Part shown: one piece after another, positions 44,289 to 54,884 of the stretch
Layout of the letters: every line of letters starts with the position of its first letter
How positions within the stretch are numbered: the stretch's first letter is position 1
Source: Dryas octopetala
Taxonomy: Eukaryota > Streptophyta > Magnoliopsida > Rosales > Rosaceae
Reading direction: 5' to 3'
DNA: 64,000 nt
Assembly (NCBI GenBank): GCA_963921425.1
Contig: OY992834.1
Location: 23,511,923-23,575,922, forward strand
Position numbers and translations under genes: made by a program
The notes under the pieces: model-generated
Databases searched by the model: none
What the model saw: only the letters and a program-made list of their open reading frames with translations
Told to the model about the DNA's origin: nothing

Positions 44289-47200
44289 GGATCCTCAGTT
44301 GGAATGTTCGGGGTCTCCGGCAACCTCGAACATTCGACTCTCTCAGGTTTGTGCTGAGAGATAAACGTCCGGACGTCATTTTCTTAATGGAGACGAAAAT
44401 GACGGACAAACAAATGGAAAAACTACCAGGGCGACTTGGTCTAAAGGGTGGGATTCGGGTGGAACGTCATGGTTTAGGCGGTGGTTTAATAATGCTCTGG
44501 AAGTCTGGTTGGAATTTAAAACTACTGAGCTCTTCTACAGGTCATATTGATATGCAAGTTGAGTCACCTAATGATTATAATCTGCGCCTTACAGGTTTCT
44601 ATGGCCACCCATCTACGGCGGAGAGACGCCACTCATGGGAATTGCTTCGACGTTTGAATGGAGTCGGTTATGGAGTGTGGCTGGTCATCGGTGATTTTAA
44701 TGAGATTGTAAATGCTTCGGAGAAGGAAGGTGGGCGAGATAAGGCGGAGTACCAAATGAGGGATTTCAGAACGGCACTTATGGATTGTTCTTTGGAGGAA
44801 GTCCCATTTCGGGGCACTCCTTTCACTTGGGTGTGCTCTCGAAATGGGGCGATCTTTGTTCGAGAACGTTTGGATCGATGCGTAGTAAATCATGCTCTTC
44901 GGGCACACTACCCACACATCCTCACGCACCATTTGGAGGTTCCTGGCTCTGATCACATACCGATCCTTACTGAGGTTCTCACACAGGAGGCCAATAGATA
45001 TAATATCAGACGAAGCCGAAGATTTTATTTCGAAAAAATGTGGTGCAGGGAAGCTAGCTGTGAGCAACTTATAACTGATACTTGGAAGGGGAGGGTGAAT
45101 AATGGGGAACAAACCCCGGCTGGTGTGCAACTCTGTGCACAAAAACTACAGGCCTGGAGTCGGGATTTTTATAATGCTCGGAAGCGTGAAATAAAGAGCC
45201 TACAAGATGAACTTGGTAGAGTTAAAATGGGTCTCCAGAACGCCACAAGTTTTGCTCAACAAAAAGACATTGAGCGAAAGTTACACAATTTGCTTGCAAC
45301 AGGAGAGGATTACTGGAGACAACGATCAAAAATTACCTGGCTTAAGGAGGGAGATAAAAACACAAAATTTTTTCATGAACAGGCAAAGGAAAGGGGAAGG
45401 CGAAACTTCATAAAAGGGCTTTTTAATGAGAATAATGAATGGATTGAACAGGAAGAGAGGATTGGCTCGATGTTCTGTGAGTATTTTAATTCCCTCTTCT
45501 CTATTACTGGTGGTATAGACATACAACGGATTTTGGACACTGTTGCTCCGAGAGTTACTTCAGCTATGAACGCCCGTTTAATGGTGCCTTTCACAAGAGC
45601 GGATATAGAAGAGGCTTTAGCGCAAATGTACCCTACAAAATCACCTGGATATGATGGTATGCCCGCTCTCTTTTATCAACGATTTTGGCCGGTGGTGGGA
45701 GATGATATTTGTAATTTCTGTCTGAATATTCTGAACGGAACTGCCAGTGTTAGAAGGGTCAATCATACTCTTATTGCTCTTATTCCAAAGATAGATCAGC
45801 CGCAATATGTCACCGATTTCTGGCCCATAAGTCTCTGCACCACCCTATACAAGCTAGTCGCTAAATCCCTTGCAAATCGACTGAAACAAGTTCTACCACA
45901 GGTGATCTCAGACAAGCAAAGCGCTTTTGTTCCAGGCAGACATATTATGGACAACGTGATGGTTGCTTTTGAAACCACCCACACCATTAAACACACTTCG
46001 GAGCTGGAGCCTCCAAAGATGGCTATAAAATTGGATATGGAAAAAGCATATGACCGGGTCGAATGGAATTTCCTTGAGGCAATAATGCTTCGGCTGGGTT
46101 TTCACACGAGCTGGGTGAACAAAGTAATGGATTGTGTTACTACTGCATCCTTTTCTGTATTGTGGAGGGGTGCGCCCCTGGGACACATTGTCCCTAAGCG
46201 TGGCCTCAGACAAGGCTGCCCGCTGTCACCCTATTTGTTTCTCTTTTGCGGAGAAGGCCTCACTAGCCTTCTATGCGATGCCGAGAGTAGTGGAGACATT
46301 ATCGGCGTTCGTGCAGCTCCTCTAGCTCCTCCTGTATCGCACCTCTTTTACGCGGACGACTGTATCATCTTCCTTCATGCGACACCCAAGGCCAGCTGGG
46401 CGGTCTCTCAAATTCTAAGGGTTTATGAAGAAGTTTCGGGCCAAAAGGTTAACTTGCGAAAATCTGCAATCTGTTATAGCCCTGGGACTGACCACCTTAT
46501 CAAAGTTATTACTTCCCAAGTGCTTGGCATCAAGATCACTGGCTGTCATGAGAAATACCTGGGACTTCCAACAGAGGTTGGACGAAAAAAGAAAAAACTG
46601 TTCCAACCTATAAAAGACCGAATCTGGAGGAAGCTACAGGGATGGAAGGAAAAATTACTTTCCAAGGCCGGGAAAGAGATTATGGTGAAGTCCGTAATAC
46701 AAGCAATGCCCACTTATTATATGAGTTTATTCCGCATGCCTAATGGAGTCCGAAAGGAAATTACCTCTCTCATATCGCGGTTTTGGTGGGGAAAGAGACA
46801 TATGAAACAAGGTATTTATTGGCTCAAGTGGGAAGCGATCTGTAAGCCCAAGAAAGAGGGCGGGTTAGGCTTTCGTGATTTGGAATGTTTCAATAGAGCT
46901 TTGATTGCCAAGCAGGGATGGAGGCTAGTTCAGAATCCAACTTCACTTATGAGTCAGGTACTAAAAGGGAGATACTACCCGACTGGATCCTTTATGGAGG
47001 CGACTATTGGTACACGCCCTTCACTAATATGGAGGTCTCTTATTTGGGCTAGACATTTGCTGGAGAGGGGTCTTCGTTGGAGAATTGGCGATGGTATGTC
47101 CGTCAATATTTACGAAGATAAATGGCTACCACAACCCACAACCTTCCAGATACAATCATTCTCTTCCCTCCCCACTAATATGCGGGTTTCTCGGCTTATC

Positions 47201-48397
47201 ACCCCTGAACGGCGATGGAACTCTGCTCTCATTTATGATCACTTTCGATTAGAGGAAGCCGATTTGATCACTAGCATCCCTCTAAGTATCTCAGCGCGAC
47301 CTGATCATCTTATATGGCACTACACAAAGAATGGGTTATATAGTGTTAAAAGTGGATACTGGCTGGCGCTTTCTATGAGGCAGGAGGGCCAGGGCAGCGA
47401 CACAGTGGCTAGGACGGCTCATGTAAACATCTGGAAAGACATTTGGGCTTTAAAAGTGCCTGGAAAAATTCAACATTTACTCTGGAGATGCAGCCATGAG
47501 ACTATTCCATGCAACTATGCCCTCTATAGACGCACACTAATTCCTAATCCCAGGTGTATGCGCTGCAGGGAGACCATTGAGACTGCATTACATGCAATAT
47601 GGAGTTGTCCTTTGGCTCAAAGACTTTGGCAACTCTCCGCTCTCGGCAATTTAATCGACTTGGACTTTGAGGGGCGCTTCGATGTATTCCTTCGGCATGC
47701 TATGATGGTGTTGACTGACAATGAGAAGAACCTTTTTGCTTTCTTATGCTGGGCCTCATGGAATGCACGGAATGAATGTGTGATTAATGGAATCAACGAA
47801 GATGCAGTAGGGCAGTATGATCGGATTCAGAAATTTGTGGAGGACTACACAGTGGCAAACAATACAGAGGTCCTATTCCCTCAAGCTGCACCACCTCCAA
47901 ATCGATGGGAGAAGCCAACGGAGGGTTGGTTCAAAATAAACACTGACGGAGGGATGAAGCCAAAGACCAGAGGGCGTGGACTTGGTGCTGTCATTAGGGA
48001 TAGTGCAGGGCAACTTGTGATTGCCGCCACCAAATCTATTTTCGGTGGCTACTCGGCGGAGGAGACAGAGATAATGGCTGGGATTTTCGGGCTACAGCTG
48101 GCTCAAGATCTGCAGCTCACTCAGGTCATGTTGGAGATGGATTCCTCACAGGTGGTACAAAGAGTTAATCGGCAACTCCCCTCAATGGCAGCTGATGGGG
48201 TTATTATCGAGGATCTCAAGACTCTATTGGCGACTTTTGATCACTCCCTGTGTCAATTTCGTAGGCGTGAATCTAATACTGTCGCTCATTTATTAGCTCG
48301 TTTTGCTTTGTCTAACCTAGGGTGTTCCTTTTGGTTGGATGTGAACTCGGGACCTTCTTGGCTCGAGCATGCTTTGTATGAGGATTCCTCTCATTAA
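44285..48397 (+). CDS. LINE ORF2, endonuclease-reverse transcriptase-RNase H polyprotein
   Basis: 1370 residues. Order: APE-type endonuclease (SWNVRG at 5-10, E36, GDFNE at 136-140, SDH at 222-224); linker with WLKEGDKNTKFFH; reverse transcriptase with SPGYDGMPALFYQ, KLDMEKAYDRVEW, RQGCPLSPYLF and catalytic YADD at 689-692; thumb (HEKYLGLPTEVGRKKKKLF, GGLGFRDL); zinc-binding zf-RVT (WRCSHETIPCN...CMRCRETIETALHAIWSC); and RNase H (NTDGG with D1221, ETEIMAG, EMDSSQVV, ESNTVAHLLARFA). It nicks the target DNA and copies the LINE RNA by target-primed reverse transcription. The usual arginine of the FRPISL motif is W513 (TGG, consistent with C-to-T at a CpG). Translation probably depends on ORF1 through the ATGA overlap. 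Confidence 0.95.
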   Translation: MRILSWNVRGLRQPRTFDSLRFVLRDKRPDVIFLMETKMTDKQMEKLPGRLGLKGGIRVERHGLGGGLIMLWKSGWNLKLLSSSTGHIDMQVESPNDYNLRLTGFYGHPSTAERRHSWELLRRLNGVGYGVWLVIGDFNEIVNASEKEGGRDKAEYQMRDFRTALMDCSLEEVPFRGTPFTWVCSRNGAIFVRERLDRCVVNHALRAHYPHILTHHLEVPGSDHIPILTEVLTQEANRYNIRRSRRFYFEKMWCREASCEQLITDTWKGRVNNGEQTPAGVQLCAQKLQAWSRDFYNARKREIKSLQDELGRVKMGLQNATSFAQQKDIERKLHNLLATGEDYWRQRSKITWLKEGDKNTKFFHEQAKERGRRNFIKGLFNENNEWIEQEERIGSMFCEYFNSLFSITGGIDIQRILDTVAPRVTSAMNARLMVPFTRADIEEALAQMYPTKSPGYDGMPALFYQRFWPVVGDDICNFCLNILNGTASVRRVNHTLIALIPKIDQPQYVTDFWPISLCTTLYKLVAKSLANRLKQVLPQVISDKQSAFVPGRHIMDNVMVAFETTHTIKHTSELEPPKMAIKLDMEKAYDRVEWNFLEAIMLRLGFHTSWVNKVMDCVTTASFSVLWRGAPLGHIVPKRGLRQGCPLSPYLFLFCGEGLTSLLCDAESSGDIIGVRAAPLAPPVSHLFYADDCIIFLHATPKASWAVSQILRVYEEVSGQKVNLRKSAICYSPGTDHLIKVITSQVLGIKITGCHEKYLGLPTEVGRKKKKLFQPIKDRIWRKLQGWKEKLLSKAGKEIMVKSVIQAMPTYYMSLFRMPNGVRKEITSLISRFWWGKRHMKQGIYWLKWEAICKPKKEGGLGFRDLECFNRALIAKQGWRLVQNPTSLMSQVLKGRYYPTGSFMEATIGTRPSLIWRSLIWARHLLERGLRWRIGDGMSVNIYEDKWLPQPTTFQIQSFSSLPTNMRVSRLITPERRWNSALIYDHFRLEEADLITSIPLSISARPDHLIWHYTKNGLYSVKSGYWLALSMRQEGQGSDTVARTAHVNIWKDIWALKVPGKIQHLLWRCSHETIPCNYALYRRTLIPNPRCMRCRETIETALHAIWSCPLAQRLWQLSALGNLIDLDFEGRFDVFLRHAMMVLTDNEKNLFAFLCWASWNARNECVINGINEDAVGQYDRIQKFVEDYTVANNTEVLFPQAAPPPNRWEKPTEGWFKINTDGGMKPKTRGRGLGAVIRDSAGQLVIAATKSIFGGYSAEETEIMAGIFGLQLAQDLQLTQVMLEMDSSQVVQRVNRQLPSMAADGVIIEDLKTLLATFDHSLCQFRRRESNTVAHLLARFALSNLGCSFWLDVNSGPSWLEHALYEDSSH

Positions 48398-48420
48398 TAA
48401 AAAATCAAAGCAATTTCTAC

Positions 48421-48441
48421 AAAAAAAAAAAAAAAAAAAAA
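48421..48441 (+). other. LINE poly(A) tail
   Basis: An uninterrupted A run of 21-23 bases directly before the target duplication; the last one or two A's are shared with the duplication. An intact tail is a sign of youth. Confidence 0.9.
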
Positions 48442-48455
48442 AACTAGTACCTAAT
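48442..48455 (+). repeat. 14-bp target-site duplication of the LINE, right copy
   Basis: AACTAGTACCTAAT, identical to 42519-42532. Confidence 0.9.
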
Positions 48456-48530
48456 CAAAAATGCTATTTAATTTTAGTACCTAAACTAAAAAATTGTTGA
48501 AATTTAGTAATTAAAATCAATGGACCTAAC
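48456..48530 (+). repeat. Inverted repeat, left copy (part 2, after the LINE)
   Basis: AAAAATGCTATTTAATTTTAG... through TTAAAATCAATGGACCT resumes the repeat interrupted at 42532, as shown by the uninterrupted right copy (54885-54965, minus strand). Confidence 0.8.
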
Positions 48531-48985
48531 AAAATTCTATTTGCAATATGTTGAAGTTCCGTTAAAGAAAACAAAAATACAAAGAATGCAATTACTCCTC
48601 ATTAGCGCAAACATCCAAGGGATCGAAATAGAGAATGGGTTAAAAGATAGTGCAATACACGAATAGTGTGAAACCAATTTGACAAAAGAGCACACTTAGC
48701 TGAATTATAGACCGGCTTTAAAATAAGTCCAGTACAAAAGGAAATAAGCTACTCTATTTTGGAGGGAAGTGGATGTTCTCTACTAATCCTTAAGGTGCTC
48801 GTCCTGTGCTAATGAATGAAACTACATCCATTTTATGCAGTTGTCTATTAACATGATAGGGATCAGTAAAGATCCGCTTTCGATTATCACATTATTATGA
48901 TTCTGATATGGATCGGCTCTTACTAAGGAATAGTAATTTATATTTCATTATTTTATAATAAAACAATAAAATTTCAAATGTTTTT
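48531..48985. other. Unassigned stretch
   Basis: No gene or repeat recognised. Confidence 0.4.
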
Positions 48986-48989
48986 TAGG

Positions 48990-49563
48990 GTTTTTTATAA
49001 AGTCCATTTTAGAAAATAGGTTTTTTTTAAGATCCACTATAAAAAATCAAATTCCAATGCAATCCACTTTAATGAAATCACATGAAAAAATGTGCTTGGC
49101 AATGAGCCTAGAGCGCCCATTTTTTTTTTTTCGCGTAAAAAGAATTGCCACTGTCCACTATTGGACAGTGGACAATGGCAATTATAGTCATTGTTGGACA
49201 ATAGCAATTCTCATTGTGCAACAATACCAAAAACAAGACAACTTATATAAATTTTCTGTCTTTTCTTCCATAAACATGTAAAAACAAAGCATAAAACCAA
49301 CAAAAAAACACAAAAATTTAAGCTTTTGAAATAAAAAATATTAATTTTATCCGTAACAATAATTACCATTGTCTAATAGTAACTATCGTCTTAGATAGTT
49401 ACTACTCGACAGTAACAATCTCCCAGTACATCCAAATCGCGCCTAGCTCTTCCAGATTACGCCCAACACCTCTAGATCATGCCCAACACTTCCAAATCAG
49501 AGGTCGACAAACTCCGACTTGGAGGTCGTCGACCTCATTCAAGGTTCCGAAGAGAAGAGAGAG

Positions 49564-49609
<46 letters not shown>

Positions 49610-49709
49610 AAGAACAGAGACATAGATCAGAGATAGATATCAGAGACATAGATGGTTGTGGTCTCGTTGGCCTTACTTGTCGGACGGCGAGGGTGTGATC
49701 GGAAAAGAA

Positions 49710-49793
<84 letters not shown>

Positions 49794-49895
49794 TGGGTTC
49801 AAAACTAATTAAGTGGACTTTTTAAGGATATGGGTAAAGTAGGTGGGTTTAATTATCATTAAGAGTCCAAAAGTGAATTTTATAATAATTATCTC
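48990..49895. mobile_element. Non-autonomous element, family X copy A
   Basis: Shares order and sequence with 53440-54262 (AGAAAATAGG, CCACTATAAAAAAT, GCGCCCA + T-run + CGCG, the TGGCAATTATAG block, (GA)n, AAAACTAATTA.GTGGA, TCATTAAGAGTCCAAAAGT). The ends are weakly inverted (TATAAAGTCCATTTT vs TATAAAATTCACTTTTGGAC). It contains a perfect 10-bp hairpin at 49148-49171 (CCACTGTCCA / TGGACAGTGG), two (GA)n runs (49559-49608, 49708-49746) and a long T run (49752-49788). No coding. Confidence 0.6.
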
Positions 49896-50326
49896 TATTT
49901 TTTACTCACATTACCTAACATGCATTTAGTCTTAGAAATTTCTTTTCAATCTCAATACATAATGGCTTTTTGAGTGATTAATCACACCAAATCAATACAA
50001 TGACTTGGTATGACCTTCCATACATAAACTTTAATTTGTTTTGTTTTGATGATTGCAATAAATTAAATACAATTGTCAATTTGATTGTTAATTTGACGTA
50101 TGAAATATATTTTGTTTTCATTTCTTCCAAACACTATATGGACCACTTAAAATGATAAATCTCATATTGGTTTAGTTTCCTAGTTCTACAAGTATTCATT
50201 TGCCTTATGTATTAAGATTGTATAGTTTCTTGATCTCCAAGTTTACAAACTTGTATAGCACTAGGATATCTTGTACCTTCCACATTATGTTTAATGAAAT
50301 ACCAAGTTAACAACCACCTGCTAAAA
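49896..50326. other. Unassigned stretch
   Basis: AT-rich; nothing recognised. Confidence 0.4.
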
Positions 50327-50332
50327 TAATAA

Positions 50333-50623
50333 GGCCAAAAGGCGTTTTGGTACCTGTATTATGGTTGAGTCACTTTAGTCCCCGTCATTTCAATTTGCAA
50401 TTTTCAAGGACCGTGGTTCCATTAATGTCGCAATCAAGTCCAATGCGTCAAAATTGTCTACTTCGGAACCAATCAGGTTGTGCCACGTCGGTATTTTTCG
50501 TCTCGATGAATTGGACCTGATTGCGACACTAATAAAAACACAGTCCTTAAAAAAGCAAATTGAAATGACGGGGACCAAAGTGCAACACAGCTACAGTACA
50601 GGGACCAAAAATGTCTTTCGGCC
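50333..50623. mobile_element. Small TIR element (291 bp)
   Basis: Ends GGCCAAAAGGCGTTTTGGT and the inverted ACCAAAAATGTCTTTCGGCC. The arms pair for about 75 bp (CCCCGTCATTTCAATTTGC opposite GCAAATTGAAATGACGGGG). TAATAA flanks both sides (50327-50332 and 50624-50629) and may be part of a duplication. Non-coding MITE, Mutator-like by arm style. Confidence 0.65.
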
Positions 50624-50629
50624 TAATAA

Positions 50630-51726
50630 GAATAATTTAGATCACCCTGTACATAACATTTTTAACACACATAAAACCCATTTGTATAGTTCCACATTTA
50701 TTAATAATAGTTGGTAATTTTAAACCCCATAACCACTAGAAAATATTTTTTTTTCCACCCCCTGCCAACCCAAAACCCCTTGCCATGACTATATTTCAAG
50801 CAAAAATATACCCAAAGTTACAAATCATGCCACTAATTCCTACGACTAGACTTCAACAATTTTAAACAAATTGAAAAAATGTAATTAAAAAAGAAATCGA
50901 TCACTGAAACAAAATCGATAACTGAAACTGAATCAATCACTGAAATTGAAATCAATCATTAAAATTGGAAGGATCGCTGAAACTAAAATCGATTACTAGA
51001 ACTTAATCGATCAATGAAACTAAATTGATCATTGAAACAAAATCGATCTTTGAAAATAGAATCGATCAATGAAAATGAAATCGATAAGTGGAACTCAAAT
51101 CGATTAGACATATTCATATATTCACAATTTATTGTTGAGAGGAACGAGAATATACACAAATGGACTTAATTTCGCCATCGGATTCACAAGAAAATGACAG
51201 AGGAATCTGCAACTTCAAAGTGTCGATCCCCCATCTACATCGATTGAATGGGCAAGGGGACTATACCAATTAACCCATATGGTTGTGAGTCGTTGTAGCA
51301 ACACAAGAAGAATCAAATCGCTGTTGCGAACTTGTCGACTTCTCTCCTTCGAACCGCCTTTTACTGTGGTTAGCTGAAGCATTAGAGGACACATAGATTA
51401 TCGGAAAAAACCATCAAGTCTGTCAAGCCTCAATCTGCCACTTTGACTGGCCTTTTGGGCAATCCAAGTTACATGGGCAGGAAGAGAGGTAGGTAGCGAG
51501 TCAATCGTCGTCGATCTCGCCGACATCGGCTGCCAGACAATTGATGATCGACAGAAAGAGATGAATTAGTGAGAGTAAGAGAGAGAGTGTGAGATAGAGA
51601 GAGAGAGAGAGAGGGCAAAATGGGAATTAAAATAATTTAAAAGGGAGTTAGGAATTAAATGTCATTTAGGGTTGAGGCTTTGAATAAACCTAGCTCCTAA
51701 TAGGGGTTAGTAACTATTTACTATAT
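50630..51726. other. Unassigned stretch containing a CGAT-type minisatellite
   Basis: Apart from the 50895-51112 array, 51130-51560 is moderately GC-rich with CGTCGATC words and a (GA)n tract (51595-51613). It resembles non-coding transposon DNA; no protein was recognised. Confidence 0.4.
50895..51112 (+). repeat. Degenerate minisatellite, about 17-19-bp unit
   Basis: About a dozen units of the form AATCGATCANTGAAANT (AAATCGATCACTGAAAC, AAATCGATAACTGAAAC, AATCGATCAATGAAAC and variants). Unit-to-unit divergence indicates an old array. Confidence 0.7.
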
Positions 51727-51735
51727 TATTGAGTA
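51727..51735 (+). repeat. 9-bp target-site duplication, left (TATTGAGTA)
   Basis: Identical to 51927-51935. Confidence 0.8.
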
Positions 51736-51926
51736 CAATAATGCTAGTTGTCCCACATTTTTTTTTCCACATTTTTATCTCACCTGATGTGTCATTACTT
51801 TACTGGAAGGGTATTTCCTTTTTCTTTTTTAGGTTTTATTTTTTAATTTTTAGTGTCCAATGTATGAATGTCATGTAAGATGGTATGAAATTGTGGTATA
51901 AAAATGTGGTAAGTATAGCATTACTG
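51736..51926. mobile_element. Mutator-type MITE (191 bp)
   Basis: TIRs CAATAATGCTAGTTGTCCCA and CAGTAATGCTATACTTACCA (right end inverted), each followed by CACATTTTTAT-type sequence. Perfect 9-bp duplication TATTGAGTA on both sides. No coding. A related fragment (TAGCATTACTCAAT) lies near 52211-52224. Confidence 0.82.
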
Positions 51927-51935
51927 TATTGAGTA

Positions 51936-52994
51936 GCCTCTTGTTCCACGCGTGTCAATTAACTTTTTTAGGGGCTTCTTCAAATTATTCGAAACAATTA
52001 TCACGTTTGACTAATATATTTTAGGGGCTTCTTTATTATGTCATTTTGGTTCTATCCCTATAAAAAAATATAGCCTTTTCATTAACAAATTGTAATAAAA
52101 AAAAAGGTTCGGCAATCCCATATTTAGTGAAGCATGTATCACTAAAATTCTCCTTTGACTTTATAATAGTAGTGGGGTGATCCAAAATCTGACCTATAAA
52201 TGTGGTTCAAATAGCATTACTCAATAGGAAAATCTTAAAACTATTTCTTATTAAAACTTTCACTATTTGTGCCTTATAATTTTCTGAAAAAAAAAAAAAA
52301 AGTTGTGCCTTATAGAAGAAAATCAATATTGTGTATATACGAATAGGATTCCCCACACAACATTCGATATATAAACAAATCAAATGGCAAATAATTTATG
52401 TTGCTTTTCTATTATAGAGGCTAAAGTAGGGATAATTAGGCAAGCAAAGGGAGCAATAGTGTTTTGAGGGATGCCTATTGTCCCCACAAAGAAATATTCA
52501 ATATAACGCACTAGAGCATTACTGAATCTCACTTCTATTAAAACTTTGGTCTATATATAATGATATGCGATAAGTGTGGTTTGTGATTCCATTAATCTTT
52601 TTATATAATATATTTTTTGGTGGAATTTTTGTAGATTATTTTAGTACCGGTGGAGATGCACTCAGACTCTAAACGTTAATCACAAGGATTGAAAGACACA
52701 TTCACAGGAATTACTTTTCAGGGTACACCGACACCACCAAATTCCACGGTGGAACTTTTGGCAGTAGAAAGAGTATGGTAGCTCTAACACAGTGAGTGTG
52801 TGACTAATTATTTATCTTTGACAAATCCACCTAATTAACAAAACGACCAAAATAGTTCATTCTGAGGTCTTGCCAAATGCTAATACCATTTATGACTTTC
52901 TTGATGAGATTGACTTTCCAAATAATCACATTGTCTTTCCCTCACTCCACAAAATCCTATGACCGGCCTCCACTTATGCTGTCAATTCATTTAC
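51936..52994. other. Unassigned stretch
   Basis: AT-rich; a MITE-related fragment near 52090-52225; otherwise nothing recognised. Confidence 0.4.
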
Positions 52995-53003
52995 AGATTT
53001 GCA

Positions 53004-54087
53004 GGGTTTATTACACAAATACTCCTAACATTTTTTGTGTTTTTAGATATACCCTCTGAGGTTTTAAAAATTATAGCGAGACCTGAGGTTTTAAATTGTT
53101 TTCACATAACCCTTTTCGTCAAAATTTTTTCCAAAAATTAATGACACATTTGTAAATGACAAGTTTAACCTTATAGTTATTTACATGTACACTCCCTGAG
53201 GTTTTAACTCAATTACAAAAAGATCCATGAAGTTTCAACACATTTTCACATAACCTTTTAATCACAAACGAGCATATGACAAAAATGGTACAATATCCAA
53301 ATAACCACACTTACTATTTGGCTAATATAATATATATTTCTTACATGTTGAAAAAAGATACTGTTTTTAAAATTTTAAAATATTGCTAAATCTTATTTTT
53401 CTTGTATGCAAATATTGCTAAACCAAATAAATGTTTCTTTTTAATTTTTTTTTTGAAACCCATTATAGAAAATAGGCTTTTTTAAGGCCCACTATAAAAA
53501 ATATGGTCTCAGCGCGCCCAACTTTTTTTTTTTCCGCGTCTTACAGAATTGTCACTGTCTAATAGTGGCAATTATAGTTACTGCTGAACGGTGACTATTC
53601 TCACTGTTCAATAACCACCTAAAAAAAACCATAAACATGACATCCCTTGTTTTTTTCTTCTATAAACATGTCAAAAGATCATAAACAAACATAAAACACA
53701 AAAATTCAAGCTTATGAAGTAAAAAATCCTTATTTCAATAGTAACAAATCATTGCTACTATCCAACAGCAACTATCGTCCCATATCGTTACAGTCGAATA
53801 GTAACAATCAGCACAGTACCTCCAGATCATGCTATTCACAAACTTCGGCCTCCATAATTCAAGATTGGTGGTTAACAAACTCCGATTTGGAGGTGGTCGG
53901 CCCCCTTCAAGCATCCGGCAATGGGTTATAGTGAAAAGAAGAGAGAGAGAAAGAAATAGACAAAGAGATCGGCAGAAAGAGAGAGAGCTAGCAAACGAGG
54001 AGAGAGAGCAGCACATAGAGAAAACAAAGAGAGAGGATGGAAAGAGAGATCGGAGAGGAGATCGGTCAGAGAGATTTGAGAGGAGAT

Positions 54088-54134
<47 letters not shown>

Positions 54135-54779
54135 CAAACTATTTTTTTAAAAGGTGGGTTTAAAACTAATTAGGTGGATCTTTTTATCATTTGGGTAAAG
54201 TAGGTAGGTTAATTTATCATTAAGAGTCCAAAAGTAGACTTTATAGTAATTATCGTTCTTTTTATGCAGTTCGATCAGTTTTTTGCTAAATAATCCATTT
54301 ACCTCATAGTATAAAGAATTATTGTAAAAAAAAAAAAAACTCCTTTATTTGATTGTGATATTCTAGAAAAGATTGGTGGTCAAAAAACTCCTTTATTGGT
54401 TCATAAATATATATTAAAAAATTTACAATAATCGAATTTCAAAACAATATCTTTCAATATGTAAACAGAAATATGACTATTGAGAAACATTATTTTATTT
54501 CGTAAATGTTATTTTAGTATTTACAAGATTCTGCCATTTACGTTTGTGATTAAGGGGTAATATGAAAAAAAAAAAAAAAAAAAAAGGCTAAAACCTTGGG
54601 GGGTTATGTGAAAATGTGATAAACCTCAGGAGGGGGTACGTGTTAGAGATATTTTTTTATGGAATTTTGACGGAAGGGTTTATGTGAAAACGATTTAAAA
54701 CCTCAAGGGGTCTCATTGTAATTTTTGAAACCTCAGGGGGGGTATGTGAAAACATAAAAAATCTTAAGGGGTTAACCCC
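53004..54779. mobile_element. Non-autonomous MULE with about 300-bp TIRs, carrying a nested element
   Basis: Arms 53004-53290 and about 54540-54779 are inverted copies (CCCTCTGAGGTTTTAAAAAT ... GTTTTCACATAACCC; TTAATCACAAACG in both). The flanks AGATTTGCA (52995-53003) and AGATTTTCA (54780-54788) match at 8 of 9 bases. The interior is occupied by family X copy B (53440-54262). No transposase. Confidence 0.75.
53440..54262. mobile_element. Non-autonomous element, family X copy B (nested in MULE)
   Basis: Same order of blocks as copy A at 48990-49895 (AGAAAATAGG, CCCACTATAAAAAAT, GCGCGCCCA + T-run + CCGCG, TGGCAATTATAG, (GA)n at 54089-54131, AAAACTAATTAGGTGGA, TCATTAAGAGTCCAAAAGT). Non-coding. 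Confidence 0.6.
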
Positions 54780-54884
54780 AGATTTTCATACCAAAAGGAA
54801 AACTGAAAACATTTATTGATATAAATCATATATGATATATGTTGTTAGATGGTAATTAGACCCATCTAATTAATTAAAAGGTCC

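Larger units (their letters stand above)
42533..48441 (+). mobile_element. Full-length L1-like plant LINE
   Basis: About 5.9 kb between perfect 14-bp target duplications. It has a 5' UTR of 202 bp, ORF1 (42735-44288), ORF2 (44285-48397), a 23-base 3' UTR (48398-48420) and a poly(A) tail from 48421. It is GC-richer than its surroundings. The unoccupied target site is visible in the inverted paralogous repeat at about 54965-54985, where GACTTTTCAACTAGTA continues directly to TTTAATCTAAAATGC on the complementary strand. Both reading frames are open across the whole element, so it inserted recently. One RT substitution (W513) may affect activity. Confidence 0.95.

Noticed and set aside
44633..45142. 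169-codon antisense ORF within LINE ORF2, and other antisense frames across 42593-44409
   Set aside because: Shadow frames of well-supported ORF1 and ORF2; no independent similarity.
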